Made by a program: the position numbers and the translations under genes. From Gemmatimonadota bacterium (GTDB lineage Bacteria > Gemmatimonadota > Gemmatimonadetes > Longimicrobiales > UBA6960), in NCBI GenBank assembly GCA_019347995.1, contig JAHWKH010000007.1:1-15853 (forward strand): a stretch of 15,853 nt of DNA, given 5' to 3'. Shown here in pieces: positions 1 to 7,488 of the stretch (position 1 is the stretch's first letter; every line of letters begins with the position of its first letter). Below the pieces are notes generated by a model. It was not told where the DNA came from and ran no database searches. It saw only the letters and a list, made by a program, of their open reading frames with translations.

Positions 1-28
1 GGCCCGACGACGACCCGAGGAGGGAGAC

Positions 29-526
29 ATGATGGACGACGCGGTGCAGGACGCCGTCAACGAGCAGATCGGCAAGGAGTTCTATGCCGGCTACCTCTAC
101 CTCGCCATGTCGGCGCACTTCGAGCGCGAGAGCCTGCTGGGCTTCGCGCGCTGGATGCGCGTGCAGGCGCAGGAGGAGCTGGAGCACGCCATGAAGCTCT
201 TCGGCTTCATGAACCAGAGGGGAGCCACCGTACAGCTCCGGTCCGTCGACGCCCCGCCCACGGGGTTCGAGGCGCCCCTCTCGCTCTTCGAGCAGGCGCT
301 GGAGCACGAGCGGGAGGTCAGCCGCCTCATCCACAAGCTCTACGACCTGGCCGTCCAGAAGCACGACCACGCCACCCAGCTCGAGCTCCAGTGGTTCATC
401 ACGGAGCAGGTGGAGGAGGAGGCGAACGTGGGCACCGTCGTGGACCAGCTGCGGATGGCCGGCGACAACGAGGCCGCCATCCTCATGCTGGACCGGGAGC
501 TCGGTCAGAGGACGCTGACCGAGTAG
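29..526 (+). CDS. ftnA: Ferritin (FtnA-type, non-haem)
   Basis: A cytoplasmic iron-storage protein that oxidises Fe(II) and holds it as a mineral core in a 24-subunit shell. The 165-residue length is normal for bacterial FtnA. Every ferroxidase residue falls at the E. coli FtnA position: E17, Y24, E49/E50 and H53 (EELEH), E94, E126-Q127 and E130. Q127 with E94, and no haem-binding Met at residue 52, separate it from bacterioferritin. The start is set by a strong GAGGAGGGAG ribosome site at 17-26; a second ATG follows at once at 32, so the true N-terminus could be one residue shorter. The gene lies upstream of the haem-protein operon on the same strand, but a 190-base gap with hairpins and its own promoter separates them. 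Its promoter lies outside the window. Identification is secure; the physiological role is from the family. Confidence 0.95.
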   Translation: MMDDAVQDAVNEQIGKEFYAGYLYLAMSAHFERESLLGFARWMRVQAQEELEHAMKLFGFMNQRGATVQLRSVDAPPTGFEAPLSLFEQALEHEREVSRLIHKLYDLAVQKHDHATQLELQWFITEQVEEEANVGTVVDQLRMAGDNEAAILMLDRELGQRTLTE

Positions 527-575
527 CGTCCGGCATCCCTCTCCCAACACTCCCGGCCCTTCGGCGGTCTATCGG

Positions 576-632
576 ATGGAGGGCCGCGTTTTCCACGGCC
601 CCCGTCCATGGATCCGGCCGCGACGCGGCCGG
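576..632 (+). terminator. Two adjacent hairpins after ferritin (possible terminator)
   Basis: Two stem-loops lie between ferritin and the next operon. The first pairs ATGGA (576-580) with TCCAT (605-609) and GGGCCG (581-586) with CGGCCC (596-601), with a 3-base bulge at 602-604 and the loop CGTTTTCCA. The second is an 8-bp stem CCGGCCGC/GCGGCCGG around GAC at 614-632. Neither is followed by a T-tract, so intrinsic termination is only a suggestion. They lie 50-106 bases after the ferritin stop and before the promoter at 662-691, which fits a boundary between transcripts. Confidence 0.4.
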
Positions 633-661
633 CCCTCCCGGTCCTCGTCCGAGCGCGATTC

Positions 662-691
662 TTGCCGCCTGGCCTCGAGCCGGCCTAGACT
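662..691 (+). promoter_or_regulatory. Putative sigma70-like promoter of the DUF1592 operon
   Basis: TTGCCG at 662-667 and TAGACT at 686-691 are separated by 18 bp. Transcription would begin near 698 and leave a leader of about 19 bases before the ATG at 717. The same TTGCCG -35 element with a TAnnnT -10 appears before the amidohydrolase and Rieske genes in this window, which adds some support. It is a pattern match only. Confidence 0.45.
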
Positions 692-716
692 CAGGCAACG
701 GCAACATGGGGAATCG

Positions 717-3167
717 ATGAAGAATCCGGCTGTCCCTTCCTTCGTGCTCGGCACGCTGCTCGTCCTGACGAGCGGCGGGGCGCTCACGGAGGCGAAGCTT
801 CCCCTGGCGGACGCGTCCCTCGCGCCCGCCACGGTCGCGGCGTCCGGCGGCGTCCATGCGACCGTCGAGGTGGACGCCGACGAGGTCGTCCAGAAGACCT
901 GCGTCGGCTGCCACAACGACCGCCGGCTCACGGGCAACCTCTCCCTCGAGGCCTTCTCCCTCGACGACGCCGCGGCCAACGCCGAGGTCGGGGAGCGGAT
1001 GATCCGCAAGCTCCGGGCGGGGATGATGCCCCCCCCTGGAGCGCGCCGGCCGGGCGGGGACACGCTCCTGGCGCTGGTCGAGACCATCGAGGGTGCCCTG
1101 GACGAGGTGGCGGCGCGCGATCCCAACCCGGGCTCGCGCAGCTTCCAGCGGCTCAACCGCGCCGAGTACGAGCGGGCCGTCGAAGATCTCCTCGGGCTGA
1201 AGGTGGACGCCGGCGACTGGCTGCCCCTGGACCAGATGAGCGCCAACTTCGACAACATCGCCGACGCGCAGCCGCTGTCGCCCATGCTGCTGGACGCCTA
1301 CCTGAACGCCGCGGCGACCATCAGCCGCCTGGCGGTGGGCAACCGCAACGCGGCGGCGAACAACGTCGCCTACAAGATCCCCGAGTACGTCTCCCAGCAT
1401 CCGTGGGACCATGTCGAGGGCGCCCCCTACGGCACCCGCGGCGGGCTCGTCGTGGACCACGCCTTCCCCGCCGATGGCGAGTACGTCTTCGAGATGTCGT
1501 TCTCGTCGGGCGACAACGCGCCGTTCGAGGACATCGACGTGTCCATCGACGGCGAGCGCGTCGCGCTCCTGAACTTCACGCTGCGGGGCGTGGGCGCGGA
1601 CGGCCGCGGCTCGGCTTCCATGAGCACCGAGCCCGTCTTCGTGCGGGCGGGGCAGCACCGCCTGTCCGTGGCCTTCGTCCGGCGCTTCGACGGACCCTAC
1701 GAGGACCTGATCCGCCCCCACGTGTGGTCCATGGCCGGCGGAGGCGCCGGCGGCGGCGGCATCACCACCCTGCCCCACATCCGCGACGTGATCGTGCAGG
1801 GGCCGTACAACCCCACGGGCGTGTCCGAGACCGAGACCCGCAGGAGGATCTTCACCTGCCGGCCCACTGTGGCCGCCGAGGAGGAGCCCTGCGCACGGGA
1901 GATCGTGCGGCGGCTGGCCACGGACGCGTACCGGCGCCCCGTGGCCGACGGCGAGCTCGCCGGCCTGATGGACTTCTACCACGAGGGTGCGGCCGATGGA
2001 TTCGAGATCGGCGTCCGCGCCGCCCTGGAAGCCATCCTGTCGAGCCCGTTCTTCGTGCTGCGCCTCGAGACGGAGCCCGAGGACGTCCGGCCCGGGGAGA
2101 ACTACTTCCTCAGCGACGTGGACGTGGCCTCCCGGCTGGCGTTCTTCCTGTGGGGCGGGCCGCCCGACGACGTTCTGCTGAAGGCGGCCACGGAGGGCGA
2201 CCTGTCCGACGAGGACGAGCTCGAGCGCCAGGCGCGCCGAATGCTGGCCGACCGCCGGGCCGAGGCGCTGGGGAAGCGCTTCGCGGCCCAGTGGCTGCGG
2301 CTACAGGACCTCTACAAGGTGCGTCCGGACCCCAACTTCTATCCGAATCTGGACGAGAACCTCGCCGACGCCATGCGGCGGGAGACGGAGATGCTCCTGC
2401 GCCACATCGTGGCGGAGGACCGCCCCGTTCTCGACCTGCTGCAGGCCGACTACACGTTCCTCAACGAGCTGCTCGCCGACCACTACGGAATCCCTGGCGT
2501 CGTGGGCGGCAGATTCCGCAAGGTCACGTATCCAGACGATCGGCGGCGAGGGGTCCTCGGCCACGGCAGCATCCTCACCCAGACGTCTCTGGCGAATCGT
2601 ACCTCGCCCGTGCTCCGCGGCAAGTGGGTCATGGAGGTGCTCATGGGCACGCCGCCACCCCCGCCCCCGCCGGGCGTGCCCGACCTGGAGGAGACGGAGG
2701 GCGCCGTGGAGGGCCGTCAGCTTACGACGCGGGAGCGCATGGAGATCCATCGCGCCTCGCCGACGTGCAACTCCTGCCACCGCTTCATGGACCCCATCGG
2801 CCTGGCCCTGGACAACTTCGACGTGACCGGCCGCTGGCGCATGCGCGAGAACGGCGTCGCCCTGGACACCCGCGGCGACTTCTACGACGGCACGCCGGTG
2901 ACCTCGCCGTCCGAGCTCGTCGCGGCGCTCCTCGCGCGCCCCATCCCGCTGGTGCGGACCTTCACCGAGAACCTCATGGCGTACGGCGTGGGGCGGCGGG
3001 TGGAGTACTTCGACCAGCCGGCCATCCGCGAGATCGTGCGCGAGGCCGAGAAGAACGATTACCGCATGTCGTCGCTGATCCTGGGCGTCGTGAAGAGCGA
3101 CGCGTTTCGCATGAAGCGCGCGGTGCCCGCCGCCGCCGACCAACAAGCCGAGGACGGGCGTCCGTAG
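717..3167 (+). CDS. Exported diheme DUF1592 protein (DUF1587/1595/1592/1588/1585)
   Basis: An 816-residue exported haem protein of the multi-domain DUF1592 family found in Planctomycetes, Acidobacteriota and relatives; its reaction is not established. A signal peptide spans about residues 1-27. A PSCyt-like haem domain follows, with CVGCH at 62-66 and a probable axial Met in MMPPP at 103-107. Then come DUF1587 (about 142-205), a beta-rich carbohydrate-binding-like segment (about 235-325), DUF1595 (about 393-455, RRLATDAYRRPV), DUF1592 (about 463-592), DUF1588 (about 600-700, with the seven-proline run at 646-652 and a second CxxCH at 684-688) and DUF1585 (about 725-800). The ATG at 717 was chosen over the in-frame ATG at 576 because it begins the signal peptide, has GGGGA at 708-712, and lies after the predicted promoter. 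It is first in an operon: DUF1552 follows after 34 bases. Domain boundaries are estimates by eye. Confidence 0.92.
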   Translation: MKNPAVPSFVLGTLLVLTSGGALTEAKLPLADASLAPATVAASGGVHATVEVDADEVVQKTCVGCHNDRRLTGNLSLEAFSLDDAAANAEVGERMIRKLRAGMMPPPGARRPGGDTLLALVETIEGALDEVAARDPNPGSRSFQRLNRAEYERAVEDLLGLKVDAGDWLPLDQMSANFDNIADAQPLSPMLLDAYLNAAATISRLAVGNRNAAANNVAYKIPEYVSQHPWDHVEGAPYGTRGGLVVDHAFPADGEYVFEMSFSSGDNAPFEDIDVSIDGERVALLNFTLRGVGADGRGSASMSTEPVFVRAGQHRLSVAFVRRFDGPYEDLIRPHVWSMAGGGAGGGGITTLPHIRDVIVQGPYNPTGVSETETRRRIFTCRPTVAAEEEPCAREIVRRLATDAYRRPVADGELAGLMDFYHEGAADGFEIGVRAALEAILSSPFFVLRLETEPEDVRPGENYFLSDVDVASRLAFFLWGGPPDDVLLKAATEGDLSDEDELERQARRMLADRRAEALGKRFAAQWLRLQDLYKVRPDPNFYPNLDENLADAMRRETEMLLRHIVAEDRPVLDLLQADYTFLNELLADHYGIPGVVGGRFRKVTYPDDRRRGVLGHGSILTQTSLANRTSPVLRGKWVMEVLMGTPPPPPPPGVPDLEETEGAVEGRQLTTRERMEIHRASPTCNSCHRFMDPIGLALDNFDVTGRWRMRENGVALDTRGDFYDGTPVTSPSELVAALLARPIPLVRTFTENLMAYGVGRRVEYFDQPAIREIVREAEKNDYRMSSLILGVVKSDAFRMKRAVPAAADQQAEDGRP

Positions 3168-3201
3168 GCGGACGACCCCCCTCCCCCCGAGGAGACCGGA
3201 C

Positions 3202-4608
3202 ATGAATTTCATCACGGGAAAGCACCTCGACCGCCGCACGTTCCTGCGCGGCATGGGCGCGTCCGTGGCGCTGCCCCTCATGGATTCCATGGTCCCCGCG
3301 GGGAGCCCCGGCGCCGGTGGCGCCGTGGCCAAGAACACGCGGCTGGTGTGCATCGAGGAGGTGCACGGGCTGGCGGGGTGCAACGAGTGGGGAGCGACCC
3401 AGCACCTCTACGCGCCGGCCACCGTGGGCAAGGACTTCGAGATCCACGACTCCAACGCCCTGGCGTCGCTGCGTGAATGGCAGGACTACCTGACCATCAT
3501 CAGCAACACCGACGTGCGCATGGCCGAGGCCTTCTCGGGCCCCGAGATCGGAGGGGACCACTTCCGCTCCAGCGCCGTCTTCCTCACCCAGTCGCACCCG
3601 AAGCAGACGCAGGGCTCCGACATCTTCGTGGGAACGTCCCTCGACCAGCTCTACGCCAAGCGCTTCGGCCAGGAGACCCCCATGCCCTCGATGCAGTTCT
3701 GCATCGAGCAGCTCGACCAGGCCGGCGGGTGCACCTACAACTACTCGTGCGCCTACACGGACTCGCTGAGCTGGGCCTCTCCCAACGAGCCGCTCCCCAT
3801 GATCCGCGACCCCCGCGTCGCGTTCGAGATGCTGTTCGGCGCCGGAGGCTCGGCCGCCGAGCGCGCCGAACGGCGGGCGTCGCGGCGCAGCATCCTGCAC
3901 TGGATCGCGGGCGAGGTGAGCACGTTCAAGCGCCTGCTCGGCCCCGAGGACCGCATCCGGATGGAGCGCTACCTCGAGAACGTCCGCGAGATCGAGCGCC
4001 GCATCGAGATGGTCGAGGCCCACAACAGCAGCGGCGAGGAGCGGGAGATGCCGGAGGCCCCGCAGGGGGTGCCCGACTCGTTCCGCGAGCACATGGAGAT
4101 CCTCTTCGACCTCCAGGTGCTGGCGCTGGAGTCGGACATGACCCGCGTCATCTCGTTCAAGACCGGGCGCGACGCGCAGAACCGGGTCTTCCCCGAAAGC
4201 GGCTCCGACCGTCCCTTCCACCCCGCCTCGCACCACGGCGGGCGTGAGGAGGCCATCCTGGAGTTCAACAAGATCTGCCAGTACCGGGTAGGCATGCTCC
4301 CCTACTTCCTGGACAAGCTCCAGAAGAGCATGGACGGCGAGAAGAGCCTCCTGGACCAGACCGTGGTCATGTGGGGCTCGCCCATGGCCGACGCCAACCT
4401 GCACAACCACCGGCGCTGCCCGCTCATCCTGCTGGGCGGGGGCAACGGCCTCCTGGAGGGCAACCTCCACCTGAAGGCCGCCGACGGCACGCCCATGGCA
4501 AACGCCATGCTCACGCTGCTGCACGGCCTGGGCGTCGACGACATCCAGGGCTTCGGCGACAGCACGGGCGAGTTCTCGCTCACCCAATCGACCGTTACGG
4601 ACTTCTGA
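3202..4608 (+). CDS. Tat-exported DUF1552 protein
   Basis: A 468-residue DUF1552 protein, the usual genomic partner of DUF1592 proteins; no activity has been demonstrated that I can name. The N-terminus carries a twin-arginine signal (RRTFLRGMG, residues 11-19) and a hydrophobic stretch SVALPLM, so it is probably exported folded, perhaps with a cofactor. Conserved-looking polar clusters are GGDHFRSS (117-124), SDRPFHPASHHGG (335-347) and LHNHRRCPLILLGGG (400-414). The C-terminal layout (DQTVVMWGSPMAD, then a glycine-rich LLGGGNG) resembles DUF1501/alkaline-phosphatase-superfamily proteins, so a metal-dependent hydrolase-like fold is possible; this is inference. GAGGAG at 3189-3194, seven bases before the ATG, fixes the start. 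The gene sits 34 bases after DUF1592 and 15 before the ankyrin gene, so all three are probably co-transcribed. Confidence 0.92.
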   Translation: MNFITGKHLDRRTFLRGMGASVALPLMDSMVPAGSPGAGGAVAKNTRLVCIEEVHGLAGCNEWGATQHLYAPATVGKDFEIHDSNALASLREWQDYLTIISNTDVRMAEAFSGPEIGGDHFRSSAVFLTQSHPKQTQGSDIFVGTSLDQLYAKRFGQETPMPSMQFCIEQLDQAGGCTYNYSCAYTDSLSWASPNEPLPMIRDPRVAFEMLFGAGGSAAERAERRASRRSILHWIAGEVSTFKRLLGPEDRIRMERYLENVREIERRIEMVEAHNSSGEEREMPEAPQGVPDSFREHMEILFDLQVLALESDMTRVISFKTGRDAQNRVFPESGSDRPFHPASHHGGREEAILEFNKICQYRVGMLPYFLDKLQKSMDGEKSLLDQTVVMWGSPMADANLHNHRRCPLILLGGGNGLLEGNLHLKAADGTPMANAMLTLLHGLGVDDIQGFGDSTGEFSLTQSTVTDF

Positions 4609-4623
4609 GAGAGCGCTGACGCC

Positions 4624-6594
4624 ATGAAGCTCTTCGCAGCCCTCGGCCTGGCCCTGCTCGTCGCCTCCGCTCCGGCCGATTCTCCCGTCGCCGACGCGGC
4701 CAGGGACGGCGACATCGACGCCGTGCGCGCCCTGCTGCAGGAGGGCGCCGACGTCAACGCCGCCCAGGGCGACGACATGAGCGCCCTCCACTGGGCCGCC
4801 GAGCGCGGCGACGCGCCCCTGGCCGACATGCTCGTCCATGCGGGCGCGCACCTGGAGGCGGTGACCCGCATCGGGAGCTACACGCCGCTGCACGTGGCCA
4901 GCCGCGCCGGGCACGCGCCGGTCGTGGCGCGACTCCTCGAAGCCGGAGCCGACGTGGCGGCCGCGGCCAGCAACGGCGGCGCCATGCCCCTCCACCTGGC
5001 GGCCGCGGCGGGAGACGCCGAGATCGTCCGCCTGCTCATCGAGCACGGGGCCGACGCGAACGCGCGCGAGGGCGAGTGGGGGCAGACGCCGCTGATCTTC
5101 GCGGCCTCGTGGAACCGGGCCGAGGCGATCCGCGCGCTCATCGAGGGCGGCGCCGATCCCGACCTCGCTTCCGAGACGCTGGACCTGCAGCTCTTCTCGG
5201 AGCTGGAGCGTGAGAGCACGCGCCGACGCGACGAGCTCCTGGACGCGTTCACGGACGGGGGCACCGAGCCTCCCACGCCCAGCGAGCTGAAGGCGGCCAT
5301 CCAGGCCGGCCGCGAGGTGCTGGCGAAGGGCGAGCTGCCGGAGCCGGACGAGGACGAGGAGGACGACGATCGCCGCGACGACTTCCGCGGGCCGCCCCGC
5401 ATCACCCAGAAGGGCGGGCTGACGGCCCTCCTTCACGCCGCTCGCCAGGGGCACGTCGAGGCCGTCCGGGCCCTCTTGGACGGCGGCGCGGACGTGAATC
5501 GGCCGAGCGCCGCGGACGGGACCACATCCCTGCTCGTCGCCACCATCAACGGACAGTTCGACGTGGCGATGCTGCTGCTGGAGCGGGGCGCCGATCCCAA
5601 CGCGGCGTCGGAGCTGAACGGAGCGACGCCGCTGCTGGCCACCATCAACTCGGAGTGGCAGCCCCGGACGCGCTACCCCCAGCCCCAGGAGCGGGCGGTC
5701 CAGAAGACCGGCTACCTGGACGTGATGCGGGCGCTGCTCGAAGCCGGAGCCGATCCCGACGCCCGGCTCACGATGCATCCGTGGTACATGGAGTACACCG
5801 GGTGCGGGAACGGCAACTGCGGCCTGGTGGACAACATCGGGGCGACCGCCTTCTGGCGGGCGGCGTACGCCACGGACGTGCAGGCCATGAAGCTGCTGGT
5901 GGCGTGGGGCGCCGATCCCGAGATCGCCACGAAGGCCCGACCCCGCCGCCAGCGCCTCTCGCCCGACGAGTACCTGAGGCGCCAGAACCTGGTGCGCATC
6001 ACCGAGGAGTTCGACGATCTGGACGCGGCGGCGAAGGTCGAGGCGCTCATCGCCGTGAAGGGGGACCTGCCCGACTCGGTGCAGGCCGACTACCCGGACG
6101 ACGTCATCAAGGAGAAGCCCGTCCAGGTGAGGGAGGAGCTCATCGCCCATACCGAGCGCGCCGACTCGGCACGCGCGGCCGAGCCGGACCCCTCGGGCCT
6201 GCCGCCCGTCGAGGTGGGAGGGCCGGCGGTCCACCCCATCCACGCCGCCTCGGGCGTGGGCTACGGCGAGGGCTTCGCCGGCAACGCCCACCGCCACGTG
6301 CCCGACGGCTGGATGGCCGCGGTGCGGTACCTGGTGGAGCACCTCGGGATGGACGTGAACGCCCGCGACGACAACGGCTACACGGCGCTCCACCACGCCG
6401 CCTCGAGGGGCGACAACGAGATGGTCCTCTACCTGGTGTCCAAGGGCGCCGACGTCACGGTGGTGAGCCGCCGCGGCCAGACCACGGCCGACATGGCCAA
6501 CGGCCCCGTGCAGCGGGTCTCGCCGTTCCCCGAGACGGTGGCGCTGCTCGAGAGCCTGGGCTCGCACAACAACGACAACTGCCTCACCTGCTGA
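4624..6594 (+). CDS. Exported ankyrin-repeat protein with Cys-rich insert and CxxC tail
   Basis: A 656-residue protein with a signal peptide (about 1-19) and ankyrin repeats, so a periplasmic or surface-facing scaffold; the function is unknown. Repeats cover roughly 22-53, 54-86, 87-118, 119-152, 153-184, 265-298, 299-331, 332-380 (interrupted), 405-437, 560-583 and 584-617. Two segments break the array: 190-262, charged with an acidic run (PDEDEEDDD at 241-249), and about 441-558, mostly non-repeat. Four cysteines stand out: C394 and C399 in GCGNGNCG, and C653 and C656 in the C-terminal CLTC. These pairs could form disulfides or bind metal in the periplasm. There is no CxxCH, so no covalent haem is expected. 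The ribosome site is weak (GAGAGAG), and the gene follows DUF1552 by 15 bases, so translation may depend on coupling. The DUF1592-DUF1552-ankyrin order suggests a shared exported complex. Confidence 0.9.
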   Translation: MKLFAALGLALLVASAPADSPVADAARDGDIDAVRALLQEGADVNAAQGDDMSALHWAAERGDAPLADMLVHAGAHLEAVTRIGSYTPLHVASRAGHAPVVARLLEAGADVAAAASNGGAMPLHLAAAAGDAEIVRLLIEHGADANAREGEWGQTPLIFAASWNRAEAIRALIEGGADPDLASETLDLQLFSELERESTRRRDELLDAFTDGGTEPPTPSELKAAIQAGREVLAKGELPEPDEDEEDDDRRDDFRGPPRITQKGGLTALLHAARQGHVEAVRALLDGGADVNRPSAADGTTSLLVATINGQFDVAMLLLERGADPNAASELNGATPLLATINSEWQPRTRYPQPQERAVQKTGYLDVMRALLEAGADPDARLTMHPWYMEYTGCGNGNCGLVDNIGATAFWRAAYATDVQAMKLLVAWGADPEIATKARPRRQRLSPDEYLRRQNLVRITEEFDDLDAAAKVEALIAVKGDLPDSVQADYPDDVIKEKPVQVREELIAHTERADSARAAEPDPSGLPPVEVGGPAVHPIHAASGVGYGEGFAGNAHRHVPDGWMAAVRYLVEHLGMDVNARDDNGYTALHHAASRGDNEMVLYLVSKGADVTVVSRRGQTTADMANGPVQRVSPFPETVALLESLGSHNNDNCLTC

Positions 6595-6601
6595 CCGGGC
6601 G

Positions 6602-6643
6602 GCTGGGAGCCGGGCTCAGCGCACGCCCAGCTCGGCTCCCAGC
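6602..6643. terminator. Inverted repeat between convergent genes (likely bidirectional terminator)
   Basis: GCTGGGAGCCG (6602-6612) and its exact complement CGGCTCCCAGC (6633-6643) form an 11-bp stem with a 20-base loop, extendable by one G-T pair. It begins eight bases after the ankyrin stop and spans the stop codon of the convergent gene at 6616. The position between two converging genes suggests termination for both strands. No T-tract is present. Confidence 0.45.
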
Positions 6644-7488
6644 GTCCAGGCCCTCTGCCGCTCCCCGTCCGTCGGGCGCTGCCCGCGGGCGTAGCCCACG
6701 AAGAGGGACGTGAGGCGGAGGGGTCCCAGGGGCCGGTCCACCGCGAAGGCCAGCTCGCCCGCCACGAACGGCCCGGAGTCCCATCCCCGGGCCTCCAGCG
6801 CGTCGTCCAGGCCGAAGCTCCAGAAGTATCCCCCCTCGATCTCCGTGCGCAGACGCCGGCCCAGCGGCACCAGCCAGTAGCCGCGCACCCCCAGGCGGCT
6901 GTGGACGTCGCTCCCCAGCCCCAGCGTATCGCGGACCCCGGAGACCAGGGGCTTCACCCCGTCCCAGGCCACGACCGTGGACGGCAGGAGCGGCCGCCGG
7001 GGATCGACCCAGCGCAGCTCGGCCCCTCCCGCCAGCGCCTGCTCGTCGAAGTCGGCACTGGTCTCGTACTGTGCCCGCGCGCCGACGCCGAGGAAGCCGT
7101 AGTGGAAGGCGTAGGCGTCGGGGGCCGCGTCGAGGTCCAGCTCCGGGTCGTCCGGAGCCCGCTCCGACAGGCTCACGGACAGGCCGTACCACGCCGAGGC
7201 CTCCAGGTTCTGGGGAATGGCGAGCTCCGTGACGGGGACCGCACCGTCCAGCCGCAGCCCCAGGTGGCGGGCCCGCGGGAAGCGCGGGCGTGTGTCGTAG
7301 TCGGGTCGGCAGGCGGCGAGCGACAGGGTCAGCCCGGGAGCGCGGCCGCCCCGGGTGTCGTCGATCCAGGCGGGCGCGAGCGAGACGTGCGATCCGGTCG
7401 CCGGACAGACCGTCTGGGCCGCGGCCGGAGACGCGGCGAGGGCGCCGGCGGCCGCGAGCCACGGGGCGAGGGCGCGGGGCATCCTCAT
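6616..7488 (-). CDS. Secreted, probable outer-membrane beta-barrel protein (unrecognised)
   Basis: I do not recognise the family. The 290-residue product has a clear Sec signal peptide (residues 1-24, hydrophobic core then ASPAAAQ). The rest is rich in alternating hydrophobic/polar segments with glycines and aromatics, such as GVGARAQYETSADF, RLRTEIEGGYFWSFGL and LTSLFVGYARG, which suggests beta strands of an outer-membrane barrel. It lacks the C-terminal aromatic residue common in such barrels and ends GAELGVR. C28 and C56 could form a disulfide. The start at 7488 is favoured over upstream frames because its ATG overlaps the amidohydrolase stop as ATGA and GAGGAGG (7496-7502) lies at good distance. 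The two genes are therefore translationally linked. A job related to the amidohydrolase substrate, such as uptake or sensing, is inference. Confidence 0.75.
   Translation of the reverse strand: MRMPRALAPWLAAAGALAASPAAAQTVCPATGSHVSLAPAWIDDTRGGRAPGLTLSLAACRPDYDTRPRFPRARHLGLRLDGAVPVTELAIPQNLEASAWYGLSVSLSERAPDDPELDLDAAPDAYAFHYGFLGVGARAQYETSADFDEQALAGGAELRWVDPRRPLLPSTVVAWDGVKPLVSGVRDTLGLGSDVHSRLGVRGYWLVPLGRRLRTEIEGGYFWSFGLDDALEARGWDSGPFVAGELAFAVDRPLGPLRLTSLFVGYARGQRPTDGERQRAWTLGAELGVR

Noticed and set aside
576..716. Upstream ATG at 576 as the start of the DUF1592 protein
   Set aside because: It would add 47 basic residues before a clear signal peptide and lies upstream of the predicted promoter and inside a hairpin.
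483..1982. Minus-strand 499-codon frame over the ferritin end and the DUF1592 gene
   Set aside because: Shadow frame: composition is His/Val/Gly/Arg-rich with no family features, and it covers the haem motif of a clear gene.
2974..6567. A 1197-codon open frame on the minus strand, antisense to the DUF1592 end, DUF1552 and ankyrin genes
   Set aside because: High GC keeps the opposite frame free of stops. The translation is low-complexity Arg/Gly/Val/His-rich, has no recognisable domains, and three well-supported genes lie on the other strand.
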